DNA of 64,000 nucleotides, from assembly GCA_037355855.1 (NCBI GenBank), contig CM074758.1, positions 1,895,001 to 1,959,000 on the forward strand, given 5' to 3'. The position numbers and the translations under genes are program-made. Origin of the DNA: Pseudo-nitzschia pungens (taxonomy: Eukaryota > Bacillariophyta > Bacillariophyceae > Bacillariales > Bacillariaceae). Below the pieces are notes generated by a model that was given only the letters and a program-made list of their open reading frames with translations, ran no database searches and had not been told where the DNA came from. Position 1 is the first letter of the stretch; each line of letters opens with the position of its first letter. Shown here piece after piece: positions 20,877 through 31,434 of this stretch.

Positions 20877-22856
20877 TCATCGTTTGAATTCATTGGGTAT
20901 GGCCATCGCCGAAACATAAGTCACCATTCCCGTCAGCAGCAAGACACCATACACAACCCAACCGCTCAGCTTGAGAGGAGATCGTCTCGGATGCCATGGT
21001 CCACGCCACCTAGGTACCCCGAGACTATCGGACCAATGCCACGCCCGAGAGAAGCTACCATCGATTGCAATCCGTTCATGGAGGCGCGCTGGCTGGGATG
21101 TTCGATGCTGGCGTTCGAGCCGATGGTTGCGCACCCCATAAAGATGCTGCCAAAGATTTCCGCTACGCCCGATACCAATCCAAGAAAACCCAGCTGGCAC
21201 CAGTTGTGGTCGCTGCCGCTGGTTGGAGAAAAGTACAGGCCCAGGGGGATCAATATCCGAAGAACATTCGAATACAACGCACCGATTCTCACGGCCTCCA
21301 GCACTCCCACTCGTTTCTTGACAAACATAAATACCGAGTATTGTCCCAGGACAAAGACGCTCCCAGCAATGGTTTGCACGATCCCAATGTTGGCTTCGTC
21401 CAAGCCCAGCCCGCCCTTTGTCGTCGAAGTCATGGCGAACAACGGGAAGGCTTCGGATGACGCGAGACTCGTGAAGGCGTAACACCACATACTGTAGAAA
21501 TAGTACCGCACGGTCGATGGCGTGCTCAGAAACAACCCAACAACCCCTCCAATGGTCTCTCCTCTTGTCTCCACGTTGTTCTCTGTGGTATCGCGGAGTC
21601 TTTGCATGCTGTAAAGAGGTAATACAGGTGTTTCCTCCGAATGCGGAGTTGTGGGTGGTACGAGCGGGGTGTTCTCGTTGGTGGACGTTGTTGTTGGTGG
21701 TGGTGGAGATGATGATGATGATGTGGATGCGGTCGCAGTCCCATGCTCGGATACCACGGAACCCACTAGGTTCCTCGAAAGCTGCATCCCATTAGTATTG
21801 TCGTTGGTGTTCCTTTTGCAGAAGCACGAGATCCGTTTTCGCCAACCCAAATTTTCTCCGATCCAGCGCATGGCATCGCCCGGGAAACACCGCCAATCTC
21901 GTCGCTGGTCTTCGGGCAGGGTTTCTTCGACACAGGCCGCGACGATCACGAGACTCAGAAAGGCAACTAGGGATCCCACCAGGTTGGGCAACAGAAAGGG
22001 ATACTCTTCCAAGACCTTTCCTGCCGACCGCCACCCTCGTCCCGGACTCGTTGTTGGGGTTGTTGTCCCGGAACCATCCGGGGTGCTGCCGCACGGGCTC
22101 CGAAAGCAGACCACCGATCGCGGGACCCATCAGCATCCCGTACCCGGACATGGAGGACATCATCGCGACGCCCCTGGCTTCCAGTTTCGGATCCCCGTGA
22201 GCAATTTCGGTGATGGACGTCCGCGCCACGACCATGGTCCCGTTCAAAATCCCGTTGACGAATCGGATCGCCACCGCCCACGCGTAGGTGGGCGCCAGCC
22301 CAAAGAGGATGTTGCCGACGACCATTGCCACGAGTCCGACGATGAGGGCAAACCGTCTCCCGTACACGTCGGCGCATTGTCCCCAGGGAATCGCGGTCGG
22401 GATGCGCCCCAGACGAAAGGAGCTGGCGAGGATTCCGGCGTACGGACCAATGGTTGCCGCCGTGTAGCACAGGGACGACGACGAAGGGTCCTTGTCCCTG
22501 CCATTCAGCAGGTGGAGGGCCATGAATCCCGAGTATGGGAACACATTCATGATCAAGAAAAACATGCTAAAGGCACTGCCACACAGTCCAATGGTCGACC
22601 AAAAGTGGCGACGGTAGCGCAGTCGTTGTTCTCTCTCGCTCGTGTCATCAGGCGTCGTCGTAGTCGTAGTCGTAGTCGTCGTCGTCGTCGTTTCGAACCA
22701 CCGTCGGCGATAATCCTTGTGATGCGGTCTCGTGTTGATCGCACGGATCGCTCTCGTCAGAATTCGTCTTGTTGTTCCTGCACATGTCCGCGATACAAGC
22801 GTCCTTCCTTCTCTGATACCTTTCTGGAAGGTACGACCTGCGACTTGATGCGCCAC
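20877..22856 (-). CDS. MFS transporter, ZIF1-like (two frame breaks)
   Basis: Minus strand from ATG at 22856 to stop at 20877. The cytosolic N-terminus has a run of 13 threonines from a GTC/GTA microsatellite. Membrane segments begin with TIGLCGSAFSMFFLIMNVF. The MFS signature after TM2 is WGQCADVYGRR, and RFVNGILNGTMVVARTSITE matches the zinc-induced-facilitator (ZIF1/tonoplast) group. A long low-complexity loop (EHGTATASTSSSSSPPPP) precedes TM7, and the last segment is GWVVYGVLLLTGMVTYV. The frame breaks near 22030-22090 (+1) and again near 20970-21000, each leaving coherent membrane segments on both sides. Relatives export metal chelators, metals or organic anions across vacuolar or plasma membranes; the substrate here is unknown. 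Base errors are more likely than decay because both halves are well preserved. Confidence 0.75.
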
Positions 22857-23766
22857 TTTCAGAGTTGTGTTCTGTTTACTTTTCGAACTTCGATAGTTTT
22901 CTACTAACTTTCTGTTTTCGTGGTCGATTTTTGAAAAGGTGACGACGGATGGAGAGAAAAATAGAAATCCTGTTTTAAAAATAAAAAAAGGGAGGCTTTA
23001 TCGTCTTCATTTACTGATGTTTGTTTTCAATCAAGCAAAATCCAGTCAACAACACTAATCTTATCCGTCTAGGCGACAGATTCGATGGAGATCGAAAATC
23101 ATCATCATTTTAATTTTTTTTTAGCATGCTCACGAAAAAGTTGCTTTTGATGAGAGTTTACTGAACACGAGAGTACAAGGAATACAAGAACCTACTAGTA
23201 AGGCTTACTCATACTCATACTCGTACTCGTAAGGTACTTGTACGGTTTACCTGTAGTACGGTACGCGCTTCACTTTCACTTTGAAGTAGAAGTACAGTAG
23301 ATGATATCAGTTCGCTATTTCCGTACGTAAGAGAACGTACTGGGACCCAGCAATCTTCCCCGTACCCGTAACGAAAAGGCCGTTTCCTTGTGATAGTTTC
23401 TTTCGCGACAAAACAACGAAAAGAAGACATGTAACCCATCTGTTCTCGCCACAAAGAAACGTCAGAAGCAAGTTGCTAGGACAAGACAAATGGCCAAAGG
23501 GCCAATCGATAAGCAGGAGTAACAGACCAGAGATTTGACTTTCTAGTCGCCTCTCACGATTCGAGCACAAGAGATTGATTGGGTAACCTTATCCCAACAA
23601 AGCGTCATTTGACAAAACAACCACGGAAGAGTGATCCATTCGTACCGTTGACTGGAGTGAGTCGTGGTTGAGACCAGTGCAGGCTACGATTGTTCCAGTT
23701 CGTCTCGATCGTTGTATCCGTTCGTTCTTGTTGTAACCAGACCTACCAAACACAAGAATCGCCACC
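22857..23766. other. Divergent promoter region (MFS and Kelch-BTB genes)
   Basis: No gene. Start codons face away on both sides, so both promoters lie here. It contains CTCATACTCGTACTCGTAAGG-type repeats near 23207-23240 and GTAACCTTAT at 23583-23592. Confidence 0.5.
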
Positions 23767-26518
23767 ATGGAGACTATGCAATGGTCCGAGGTATCCACAA
23801 CGTCTTCCTCGCCGACCTCGGCGGGAAATGACCAGGCCGGCATTGGCCTCGGCGTGACGGGGTCCGATACGGGTGGATCCCCGGGCTCTCCTCCCGCTCC
23901 GACCATCAAGAATCACTCCGTCACCTATTTCAATGATCATCTGTATTGCTTCGGCGGGTACGACGGACGCCGAAACCACAATCTATTGCTCTTGTACAAC
24001 ATTCGAGAACACCGGTGGATTCGTCCCCACACCCTGGACGACGAGTACGGTTCGGAGCGGAACTCTTCTGGGACCGGAAACATCGGTGCTTCGTCCGGAA
24101 CTCCGGTTCGTGTTTCGGAAGCAGCTGTGAGCGGCACCAACAATAACAACAGGAGCCGAAGCAGAAGCACAAGCCGCTCCCGAGGAATCCGCTTCGAAGT
24201 CGACGGGGACGAGGATGGCGCCAGAGACATTCGAGGAGACGAAACTTCTACTGACCGGCACGGGAACGATCGCGGAAACGCCGGCAACAACGACTCCGAC
24301 GAAGGAGAGTCGGAACCAAGCAATCCTTCGCAAGAGCACCATGTTCCAAACCTACAGCAGCAGCAACAACAACAACAACAACAACAGCAACAACAATCAG
24401 TGGCCTTTAGCCACAATCAGCCATACAACAACAACCATTCACCTCACAACAACAGGCTCGTCGGTTCTTATCCTGGAATCGGCGCGGTTCCCAGCCACGA
24501 CGATAACAGGTACGCGTACACGGTAACGGGTAGTCCCCCGCCCGGTCGCAACGGACACTCGGCGACACTTGCCACCGACGAAGACGACCACAATGACAGC
24601 GAAGACATTGCCAACGGAGAACAGAGGGGAGAAAACGTCACCGGGCGCATCATCATTCTGGGTGGTTGGTTGGGACAAGGTCCCCTGGCAGCCAGTGACA
24701 TGCACGTTCTCGAGATTGCTCGCGGTGGAAAGCGACTGCGGTGGTATCAGCCGGCCGTGAAGGGAACTCCCCCCGGTCCCTGCAACATGCATTCCGCGGA
24801 TTATGTCAAGGCGAGGAAGGAAGTATTCGTCTTTCGGGGAGGAAATGGTGAGTGTGCTTGTGTTGTTTGAGTTGCGATTTGCATTTTGCAAAACCGTGCA
24901 TCCATTTCTCATCTCGAAACCGATCGCGTTTCGAAATTCGTCAGGGCGTGAATACTTGAACGATGTTCACGCATTGCACGTGCCAACGATGACCTGGCGC
25001 AAAGTAGCTACCACGGGAGAGAGCCCTCAACAAAGGGCGAATCATTCGAGCTGCATTTTGGAAGAAACCGGTGAGATATTTATCTTTGGTGGGTGGAACG
25101 GAACCAATCGATTGAACGACATTCACATCTTCGACACGAAAACTTGCAACTGGACCTGTCCCACGGTTGGTGGAGTGCTGCCGCATCCTCGTGCGGGGAT
25201 GACCCTGACCGCTCTGAGGGGTCGTTTGTATTTGTTTGGTGGGAGCGGGACGAGTTCCAAGTGTTTTCAAGACTTGCAGATCCTGGACCGAGAGGAAATG
25301 GCCTGGTTGGACGTGACACAGTACGAAACCTTTTCACACGGAAACACAAACAACAATAGCAACAACGATCATCATCACAACCAAATGCATCCTCCACACT
25401 ATCATCGACAACATCACTTTGCACTGCCACCATCACAACACTACTACATGCATTCGCATCAACACCAACACTATCAGCATCAGCATCAGCATCAGCATCA
25501 GCACCACCATCCATTTGCGAACTATCAAGACAACATATGGTCCAATCCCCAATGGAATTTCGGAGGAAAACAGTATTACGACTACAATGGTGGTGGTCAT
25601 CACTATCACCAATACAACACTTCCAACAATCGCAGTTTGAGCAATCACGGAAATGTGAGTGGCAGAGTGCCGTATACTTACCAACAGATGACCAACAACG
25701 ACAACGAGAGCAACACGGAGGATCACCATCGTCCGGGCAGTTTCACGTCGTCACGAGCCGACTGGACGTCTCGAGAATTGGCGGCTCGACCGCGATCCAT
25801 GGGCACGGGTGTTATTGCTTCGCCGAATCCCAACGACGAGGACACCTCTCCAACCGTTGTCTTGCACGGTCTTCGGATCCCAGGCTCGAGGGCGGGTCAC
25901 ACGGCGACCGCCGTCAATCGCAAAATTTACGTCTTCGGCGGTTCATGTGGATCGGACTATCTGAACGACTTTTACGTCCTCGACACGGATCCGCCTCCCC
26001 GTGCGACGGTCACCGAACCGGCAAGCTCGCACCTAATCAAGCGGCGATTGCCGCACTTTTTCAACGACGAAGAATTTTCCGACGTCACCTTTTTGGTGCA
26101 GGGCCGAAGGGTCTACGGACACAAGATGGTTCTGGCGATTGTTTCCGATTGCTTTCGCGCCATGTTCACGGCCGGATTTCGCGAATCGTCTTCCTCCGAA
26201 ATCGAAATTACGGGCTGTACCTACGATGCTTTTTTGGCTGTCATGGAATACGTTTACACCGGAGTGACTCCAACGGTCCCCTCTCAAATAACCGGCGGCC
26301 TCGACGATTCCCGCCGTTGCTTGGACAAGATCGTGGATATATTGGAACTTGCCGATCGATTCTTTTTGGATCACCTCAAACAGGTCTGCGAAAGCCAACT
26401 CCAGTCGAATGTCCGAGCAGACACGGTGGAATACCTCTTGCAAATTGCTCAAAAGACCAATGCGATGCAACTGCAAGCAATATGTGAACACTACATGCGA
26501 AATCGAGATTCCGAGTAG
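23767..26518 (+). CDS. Kelch-repeat BTB protein
   Basis: Exons 23767-24847 and 24945-26518 (GTGAGT donor, CGTCAG acceptor, 97 nt, phase 1); 884 residues. Start context CACCATGG. Kelch repeats are seen as HLYCFGGYDGRRNHN, RIIILGGWLGQGPL, IFIFGGWNGTNRLND, RLYLFGGSGTSSK and KIYVFGGSCGSDYLND, predicting a beta-propeller interrupted by long low-complexity inserts. These are an Arg/Ser-Asp-rich part, a glutamine run of about 16 from CAG/CAA codons (near 24355-24398) and a His/Asn/Tyr-rich part (25340-25660). The BTB domain starts near residue 738 (FSDVTFLVQGRRVYGHKMVL) and is followed by a short helical tail. The arrangement resembles LZTR1/Kelch-BTB proteins, which bridge substrates to Cullin-3 ubiquitin ligases. 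Repeat-length variation in the Q and H tracts is likely. Confidence 0.9.
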
Positions 26519-27154
26519 AAATTCTGTGTTCCGTGGACACTGAAAGAACACTGGCGTGGCTTTGGTGCGCCTTTTTATTAGTGAACCGATATCCCTTGCA
26601 TAGCGCCACCAAGGCGGCTTTCATAGCCTTCAACAGATCAGATGGTGTGCTTCCAACACCTTGGCTCGGTAGAAATGACGCAACGGTTCGTATACGTTGG
26701 AAGCCTTCCTGTTGAAAACATGATTATTCTATCATTTTCATCCTGTTCTAATAATAATTTTAGTTTTTTTATAAAAAAAAAGAAAGCAAGTCATGCCTTG
26801 CCTGATATAAGAGTAAGACAAATCGTGAATTAATGTTTGACAGACTTTGTCGTGATCAACGTTCGTGTCGCCCGGCAACTAAAACTATATGCAGGCATGT
26901 TTTGATCTTTTCTGTTGCGTTGCACCGGACCGAATTGTTACAATACTATACAACCGATGTATTTTACGTAGTAACTCTTATTGTTTCGCACGAGAATGGT
27001 TGTCGTTTCGCGCCTGTCAGAGAGCAGCAGTCTGTGAATACCTGCATTTCAGAATCAGTAACGAGTGCCATGTTCGAGATTGAAAACCACGAAACACATT
27101 CTCCGAGTGAATCGTAACCAGCGACTTGACAATAGTTAGTAGTCGCTGAACATA
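26519..27154. other. Convergent 3' region
   Basis: AT-rich sequence between two convergent genes. No supported gene or RNA is visible. Confidence 0.45.
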
Positions 27155-27946
27155 TCATTCGAAGCCTTTGCGGTTTCCTCCTTGGACGGCGGCTTCCACC
27201 GGAGCCGGCGTTGTCGCTGCTGCTGCTGCTTCGCTCTCCGATGCCAGGACCGGCGATTTGGCGGCGTCGACGACAGACCCTTCCTCGCCCTCCCGTTGCG
27301 CCTTGATCTTGGCCATGAGCTCCTTGGCTTTTTCCTGTTCCTCGGGGCTCATCCCCTCGGTCATTTTTCTCCAAAAGTCCGGATCGTCGGCCATGTCGAT
27401 GTACGATTCGACCGCCAGATCCGCATACAAGTCCTTCTTGTCGATGAGGGTTCCCAACAACGTCGTCGAGATCAGGCCCCCGAACATTACCGCCTTTTTC
27501 AAACGAACAAACAATCGAACGAACAATCGAACGAACAAATGCAGAATCAATGGTGATGAGACAATGCTCCTGCACGCTGTCGTTTTCGTCCCACGAAATT
27601 TTTGCGGCTCCATCTTTCGACAAAAACCAACAGACAGCAATCCCAAACCCAAGCCTTCCGAAAGACTTACAATTCCCCCAGCAAATACAGTTCGGAATTC
27701 TTCCAATTGAATGTTTGCAATGTCCGAGTCGATGGTTGCTAACCACATGCTTTGTGCCGCATTGGAAATTTCAACGTGTGCCGTCACATCTAACGGCAGG
27801 GCACTCAGAGTCGTCGTCGTCGTCGTCGTCGTCGTCGGTAATGATGATGAAGAAAGTTGCGATTGCGCGGGAGGCATCACTCCGAATCCCGCCACCGATG
27901 GGATAAGGAAGGAAACCAAACAGAAGGATGATACGATAGAATACAT
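27155..27946 (-). CDS. Small plastid-type membrane protein, unknown function
   Basis: Minus-strand exons 27946-27671 and 27493-27155; 204 residues. The intron (GTAAGT to AAAAAG, 177 nt) is a multiple of three without stops, so it reads through, but its translation is repetitive (FVRLFVRLFVRL) and splicing joins FAGGI to AVMFGGLIS cleanly. The start at 27946 gives MYSIVSSFCLVSFLIPSVAG followed by F21, a signal peptide with plastid-type motif. A Thr-rich stretch from GTC repeats comes next, then NAAQSMWLATIDSDIANIQ, one membrane segment (AVMFGGLISTTLLG) and a conserved-looking DLYADLAVESYIDMADDPDFW stretch. The tail is charged and Ala-rich. I do not recognise the family; a thylakoid- or envelope-associated protein is a guess. 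Confidence 0.65.
   Translation of the reverse strand: MYSIVSSFCLVSFLIPSVAGFGVMPPAQSQLSSSSLPTTTTTTTTTLSALPLDVTAHVEISNAAQSMWLATIDSDIANIQLEEFRTVFAGGIVSLSEGLGLGLLSVGFCRKMEPQKFRGTKTTACRSIVSSPLILHLFVRLFVRLFVRLKKAVMFGGLISTTLLGTLIDKKDLYADLAVESYIDMADDPDFWRKMTEGMSPEEQEKAKELMAKIKAQREGEEGSVVDAAKSPVLASESEAAAAATTPAPVEAAVQGGNRKGFE
27494..27670 (-). other. In-frame (3n) intron, possible retained intron
   Basis: The 177-nt intron has no stop in the coding frame and contains three copies of a TTCGTTCGATTG-like unit. Retention would insert 59 residues into the plastid-type protein. Confidence 0.5.
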
Positions 27947-28753
27947 CGTGATGGAGCAGGTGATGCAGCGGGTGGATTGATTCGGAAAAGGCGTTGTCGG
28001 AACAATTCGCCTCGTTTTTTCGAGTTTTTTGTGCACGAGTGGAGTGTCGGAAGAGAATACAACCGAGAATCGGGCGAGAAAGAAGTAAACCTTACGGTAA
28101 GATTTACATTACCAATACAAAATACAGAAGAGATGTCGCAAGTGCTGTGGTGTTCCCGTAGAAACTGTATTGGTGATTTTGATTGCTTCTTTGTGTGTCG
28201 CTCATCAATTTGAAGGTGACATCAATCGAAATCCGGAAACAAAATCGTTCGGCGTCATCACCGTCACCCGATCAGACCAAAAACGTTAGTCCAGTGAGTC
28301 GTTGTTCCCTGGTTCCAAGTTGAAGCCAATGACCAGGGTTATCAGCTATCCGACTCTTTTGTCTGTTCCTCACCCGCGCGTCTCGAAAAAGTCGCAACTT
28401 TCTTTCCTTCTTTCCCATATTCTTTATTCTTTGTGTCATCATCGGATATGCGAAGGGCCGGCGGTTCGATGTTTTTGTACCGAAAGTCGTAAGGTTACTT
28501 GATGTACTGTACCGTACAGGTAAGGAAGTTAACCTTACCAGGAAGACAACCCATCTTTCTTTCCCATCTGGTGACGAGTCGTCGAAACGAAGTTTTTCCT
28601 CCCACATCGCGAAAGAAGACCAATCGAACTCGATCACAGCAGACGGCCACCATTGATTTCCAAAGATTCCACGGTTCAATGCTCTGCACAGGGGAATCCC
28701 AACACACAATACATACCAATCCAGATCGAAACCAGTTGTTCGCAATATCCACG
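27947..28753. other. Divergent promoter region (two plastid-type genes)
   Basis: No gene. Two genes with plastid-type leaders diverge from here. Motif copies are GTAAACCTTAC at 28085-28095 and GTAAGGTTAC at 28489-28498, with GTTAACCTTACC at about 28527. Confidence 0.5.
28489..28498. promoter_or_regulatory. GTAAGGTTAC motif upstream of the carrier gene
   Basis: Exact copy of the recurrent motif, 256 bases before the start codon at 28754. Function is inferred from repeated position only. Confidence 0.3.
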
Positions 28754-30823
28754 ATGGCATCGGCACGACGGATGAAAAGGCGTAAACAGGGGGCATCGGT
28801 GTCGGACGCAGCGGCGGCAGCAGCAGCAACAATGTTTTTCGGCGCCGCGGTGTGTGCGTGCGTCGTGTCCATGAAACCTTGTCGAGCATTCCAGTATACC
28901 ATCGGACGGGTGCAATCCGCTCCGTCGAGAAGTTTCCACCAAATACCAACGTCGGAATCGTCCTTGGTTCGACTCTACGAATCGTCGGTCGAACACCGAG
29001 ACGCGAAATTACCCGAGGACGCCGAGTCGTCGGGGGAGGCAACACGGTCTTTCTCTTCCCCCAACGAATTCGAGCGTCGGAACTTCCTTCTCGCAACAGC
29101 CGCGGCGATGGCCTTGTTCCCTCTCCAATCCGCCAATGCCAAAGAGGGAAGCCAGTCGCTCGAAAGCCTGCAGTTTGCTCGCGGCAGTTGGAATCCGGGA
29201 CGGCAAGCGACCCAGGATCCAGTGACCGTCGACGACGACAATCTTTTGGCGAGTGCCGGGGATGCCAATGCGGTGCAAAATAGCGTCGTACCCATTGTGC
29301 CCGCGTGCTTCACAACCTATCTGACACGATTTCTCATCAATTACGACGAGGGAGTCGCTGCCTGGTGGCAACAACTTCTGGTGTCGTACTCATTGCTGCC
29401 CGAAGACCAACGACAAAATCGACTGGGACGAGATTTTGGAAGCCTGGCGGTGTCGATACAACAAGCGGTAGAAACATATCTCACCAAGGCCAACACCAAT
29501 CGGCAGGGGTACGAACAACTATTCGAACGATTTGCTTCGACGTATGGCGATGCAACGACGGACGACGAAGTGAAACGGCAGCTCTGCCTGCTGGCTGCAA
29601 CTCTGCCGGTGGATCAGCAACCGAGTGGAATCGTCCAAAAAATTCTTCCCGCTTCCGCAACACGGACAGCGACACAACAATCGGACCTTGCGACGCTGGC
29701 TGATTTGTCCGCGTTGCTGCCGCGAGACTACACACCCGTTCTCTCCAATTCCGACGGACTCGTTTCGATCCAGCCACCAATTAGCCTCTACCAAGTAGGT
29801 GTAGGCGAAGAGTTTGGACAAGCCGCTACTGCCACGACGTTTGGGCCACTGGCTCTGACTGCGCTGCGGAGAGAACTCCCGCGCTACACGTTCGACATCT
29901 ATGCCTTGTTTGGCATCAGCGGTGCAACCGGTTGCGCGCTTACGCACTCCGTGGTGATTCCCCTAGATGTGGTCAAGACTCGGGCCCAGACGTCCACGGA
30001 ATCCACCATGAACATTGTCACGGAAATCGTGGAGAAGGAGGGGATCGGGGGCCTTCTGACCGGTGCCCAGGCAACACTGGCGGGATACGCGTGGTACGGA
30101 ATCAGTGTCTATCCCTCCTACGCATTCTTCAAACGGTTTTTGGCGCTGTCCGTACTGACACCGGATTTGGCCGTGGCTCATGCCAACGATATCGCGCTGG
30201 TTGCTGGCGCTCTGGCAGCCGTTGTTGCAAGTTTGGGTCTGACTCCCTTGGAGGCAGCAAGGATCCGAGTGGTTTCCGAACCCGCACGATACCGAGACCT
30301 GGGACTGATCGGGACAATGCAAGCCATTGGCTCGGAGGGGAATGCAGCGGGAATCTCTGCGCTAGAATCATTGTACAAGGGATTGCCATCCCTGATGACA
30401 CGCCAGGTAATTTTTGGGTCCGTCAAGTTTCTGGCCTTTGAACGGGCGTGCGAGTTCATATACATGACCTGGCCGGTGCTGAGGGATGCGACTTGGACCG
30501 CACTAACAGTTAGCCTGGTGGCGGGTGCATTCAGTGGTGCCCTCAGTTGTTTTGTATCGCAGCCTGCAGACGCTGTTTTGACATACGTTGCGCAAGAGAA
30601 CACGGGGGATACCGGAGGGAACAACAAGGGATTGGGTGTATTGGAAGGCAGTCGTCTCATGATTGAAGAATGCGGCGTCTCTTCGCTCTTTCGTGGTCTA
30701 GGGAGCCGATCATTGTGGGCCGCGTCCATTATTTCTGGGCAATTTCTTTTGTACGACATCTTCCGAAACTATTTTGGAATCAACAGCGAAGATCTTTCTC
30801 AGGTTTTCCAAATCGACCTGTGA
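28754..30823 (+). CDS. Mitochondrial carrier family protein with plastid-type leader
   Basis: Single exon, 689 residues. The C-terminal 300 residues are a complete mitochondrial-carrier domain with three repeats carrying PLDVVKTR (about residue 403), PLEAARIR (about 497) and QPADAVLT (about 602). CALTHSVVIPLDVVKTR and FVSQPADAVLTYV resemble the mitochondrial phosphate carrier group most. An N-terminal extension of about 380 residues precedes it. It starts with a positively charged segment, an Ala-rich hydrophobic stretch and CRAF at residues 43-46, a signal peptide with plastid cleavage motif. It then has a second hydrophobic patch (NFLLATAAAMALFPLQSANA) that resembles a thylakoid or second targeting signal ending in an AxA site. 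Residues 130-370 match no family I know. Location in a plastid membrane and substrate are inference. Confidence 0.8.
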   Translation: MASARRMKRRKQGASVSDAAAAAAATMFFGAAVCACVVSMKPCRAFQYTIGRVQSAPSRSFHQIPTSESSLVRLYESSVEHRDAKLPEDAESSGEATRSFSSPNEFERRNFLLATAAAMALFPLQSANAKEGSQSLESLQFARGSWNPGRQATQDPVTVDDDNLLASAGDANAVQNSVVPIVPACFTTYLTRFLINYDEGVAAWWQQLLVSYSLLPEDQRQNRLGRDFGSLAVSIQQAVETYLTKANTNRQGYEQLFERFASTYGDATTDDEVKRQLCLLAATLPVDQQPSGIVQKILPASATRTATQQSDLATLADLSALLPRDYTPVLSNSDGLVSIQPPISLYQVGVGEEFGQAATATTFGPLALTALRRELPRYTFDIYALFGISGATGCALTHSVVIPLDVVKTRAQTSTESTMNIVTEIVEKEGIGGLLTGAQATLAGYAWYGISVYPSYAFFKRFLALSVLTPDLAVAHANDIALVAGALAAVVASLGLTPLEAARIRVVSEPARYRDLGLIGTMQAIGSEGNAAGISALESLYKGLPSLMTRQVIFGSVKFLAFERACEFIYMTWPVLRDATWTALTVSLVAGAFSGALSCFVSQPADAVLTYVAQENTGDTGGNNKGLGVLEGSRLMIEECGVSSLFRGLGSRSLWAASIISGQFLLYDIFRNYFGINSEDLSQVFQIDL

Positions 30824-31434
30824 TGTAATGCTTTCATTCATTTGGTTTTTGCAGAGTGAATTTCAAACTTGACTGGGTTCACCACACCGGCGCTGTGATG
30901 ATCCCGAGGGATAACGCAATTTTGTCCCGTCTGGGTTGTTTGCTTCTTCCTCCCATTACTACACGAATTTGGAAGAAAGATTTCTATCGGATAGAAATCC
31001 AACAAAAAATTGAAATTTTAAGCTCAAGCGTATCTGATACTTGAAAGGAATGGAATGGAATTGTCTGCACACCACACTGATAAGTTTTGATTTTAATATT
31101 ATTTGAATCTCCGGTCATGCACAAAGCCTTCCTGTCATACCAAAGTGCTAACTTTATCGTGAACAAAAGTAGGCAGGTGAAACTACCTGATTGCGCACAA
31201 CTCGATTTTGTACCATAAGGAGTGATATTTATATCCATTCCATAAATAAATTGCCGGTTGGAAGGAACGCTGAAGGCCGACCAATCCATGATCAATAATC
31301 AGTTTTATCAGGTTGAGTTTGATCGTGTTCCATCGAGTACATAAATAAAAGACATTGATTTGCTCTTATTGCACTACACTCTATTTTTGAACTGCATGAC
31401 AGATAGATTGAACTTTTTGTGACGCAAAAATTTG
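30824..31434. other. Convergent 3' region
   Basis: No gene. AT-rich sequence between the ends of the carrier and glycosylase genes. Confidence 0.5.
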
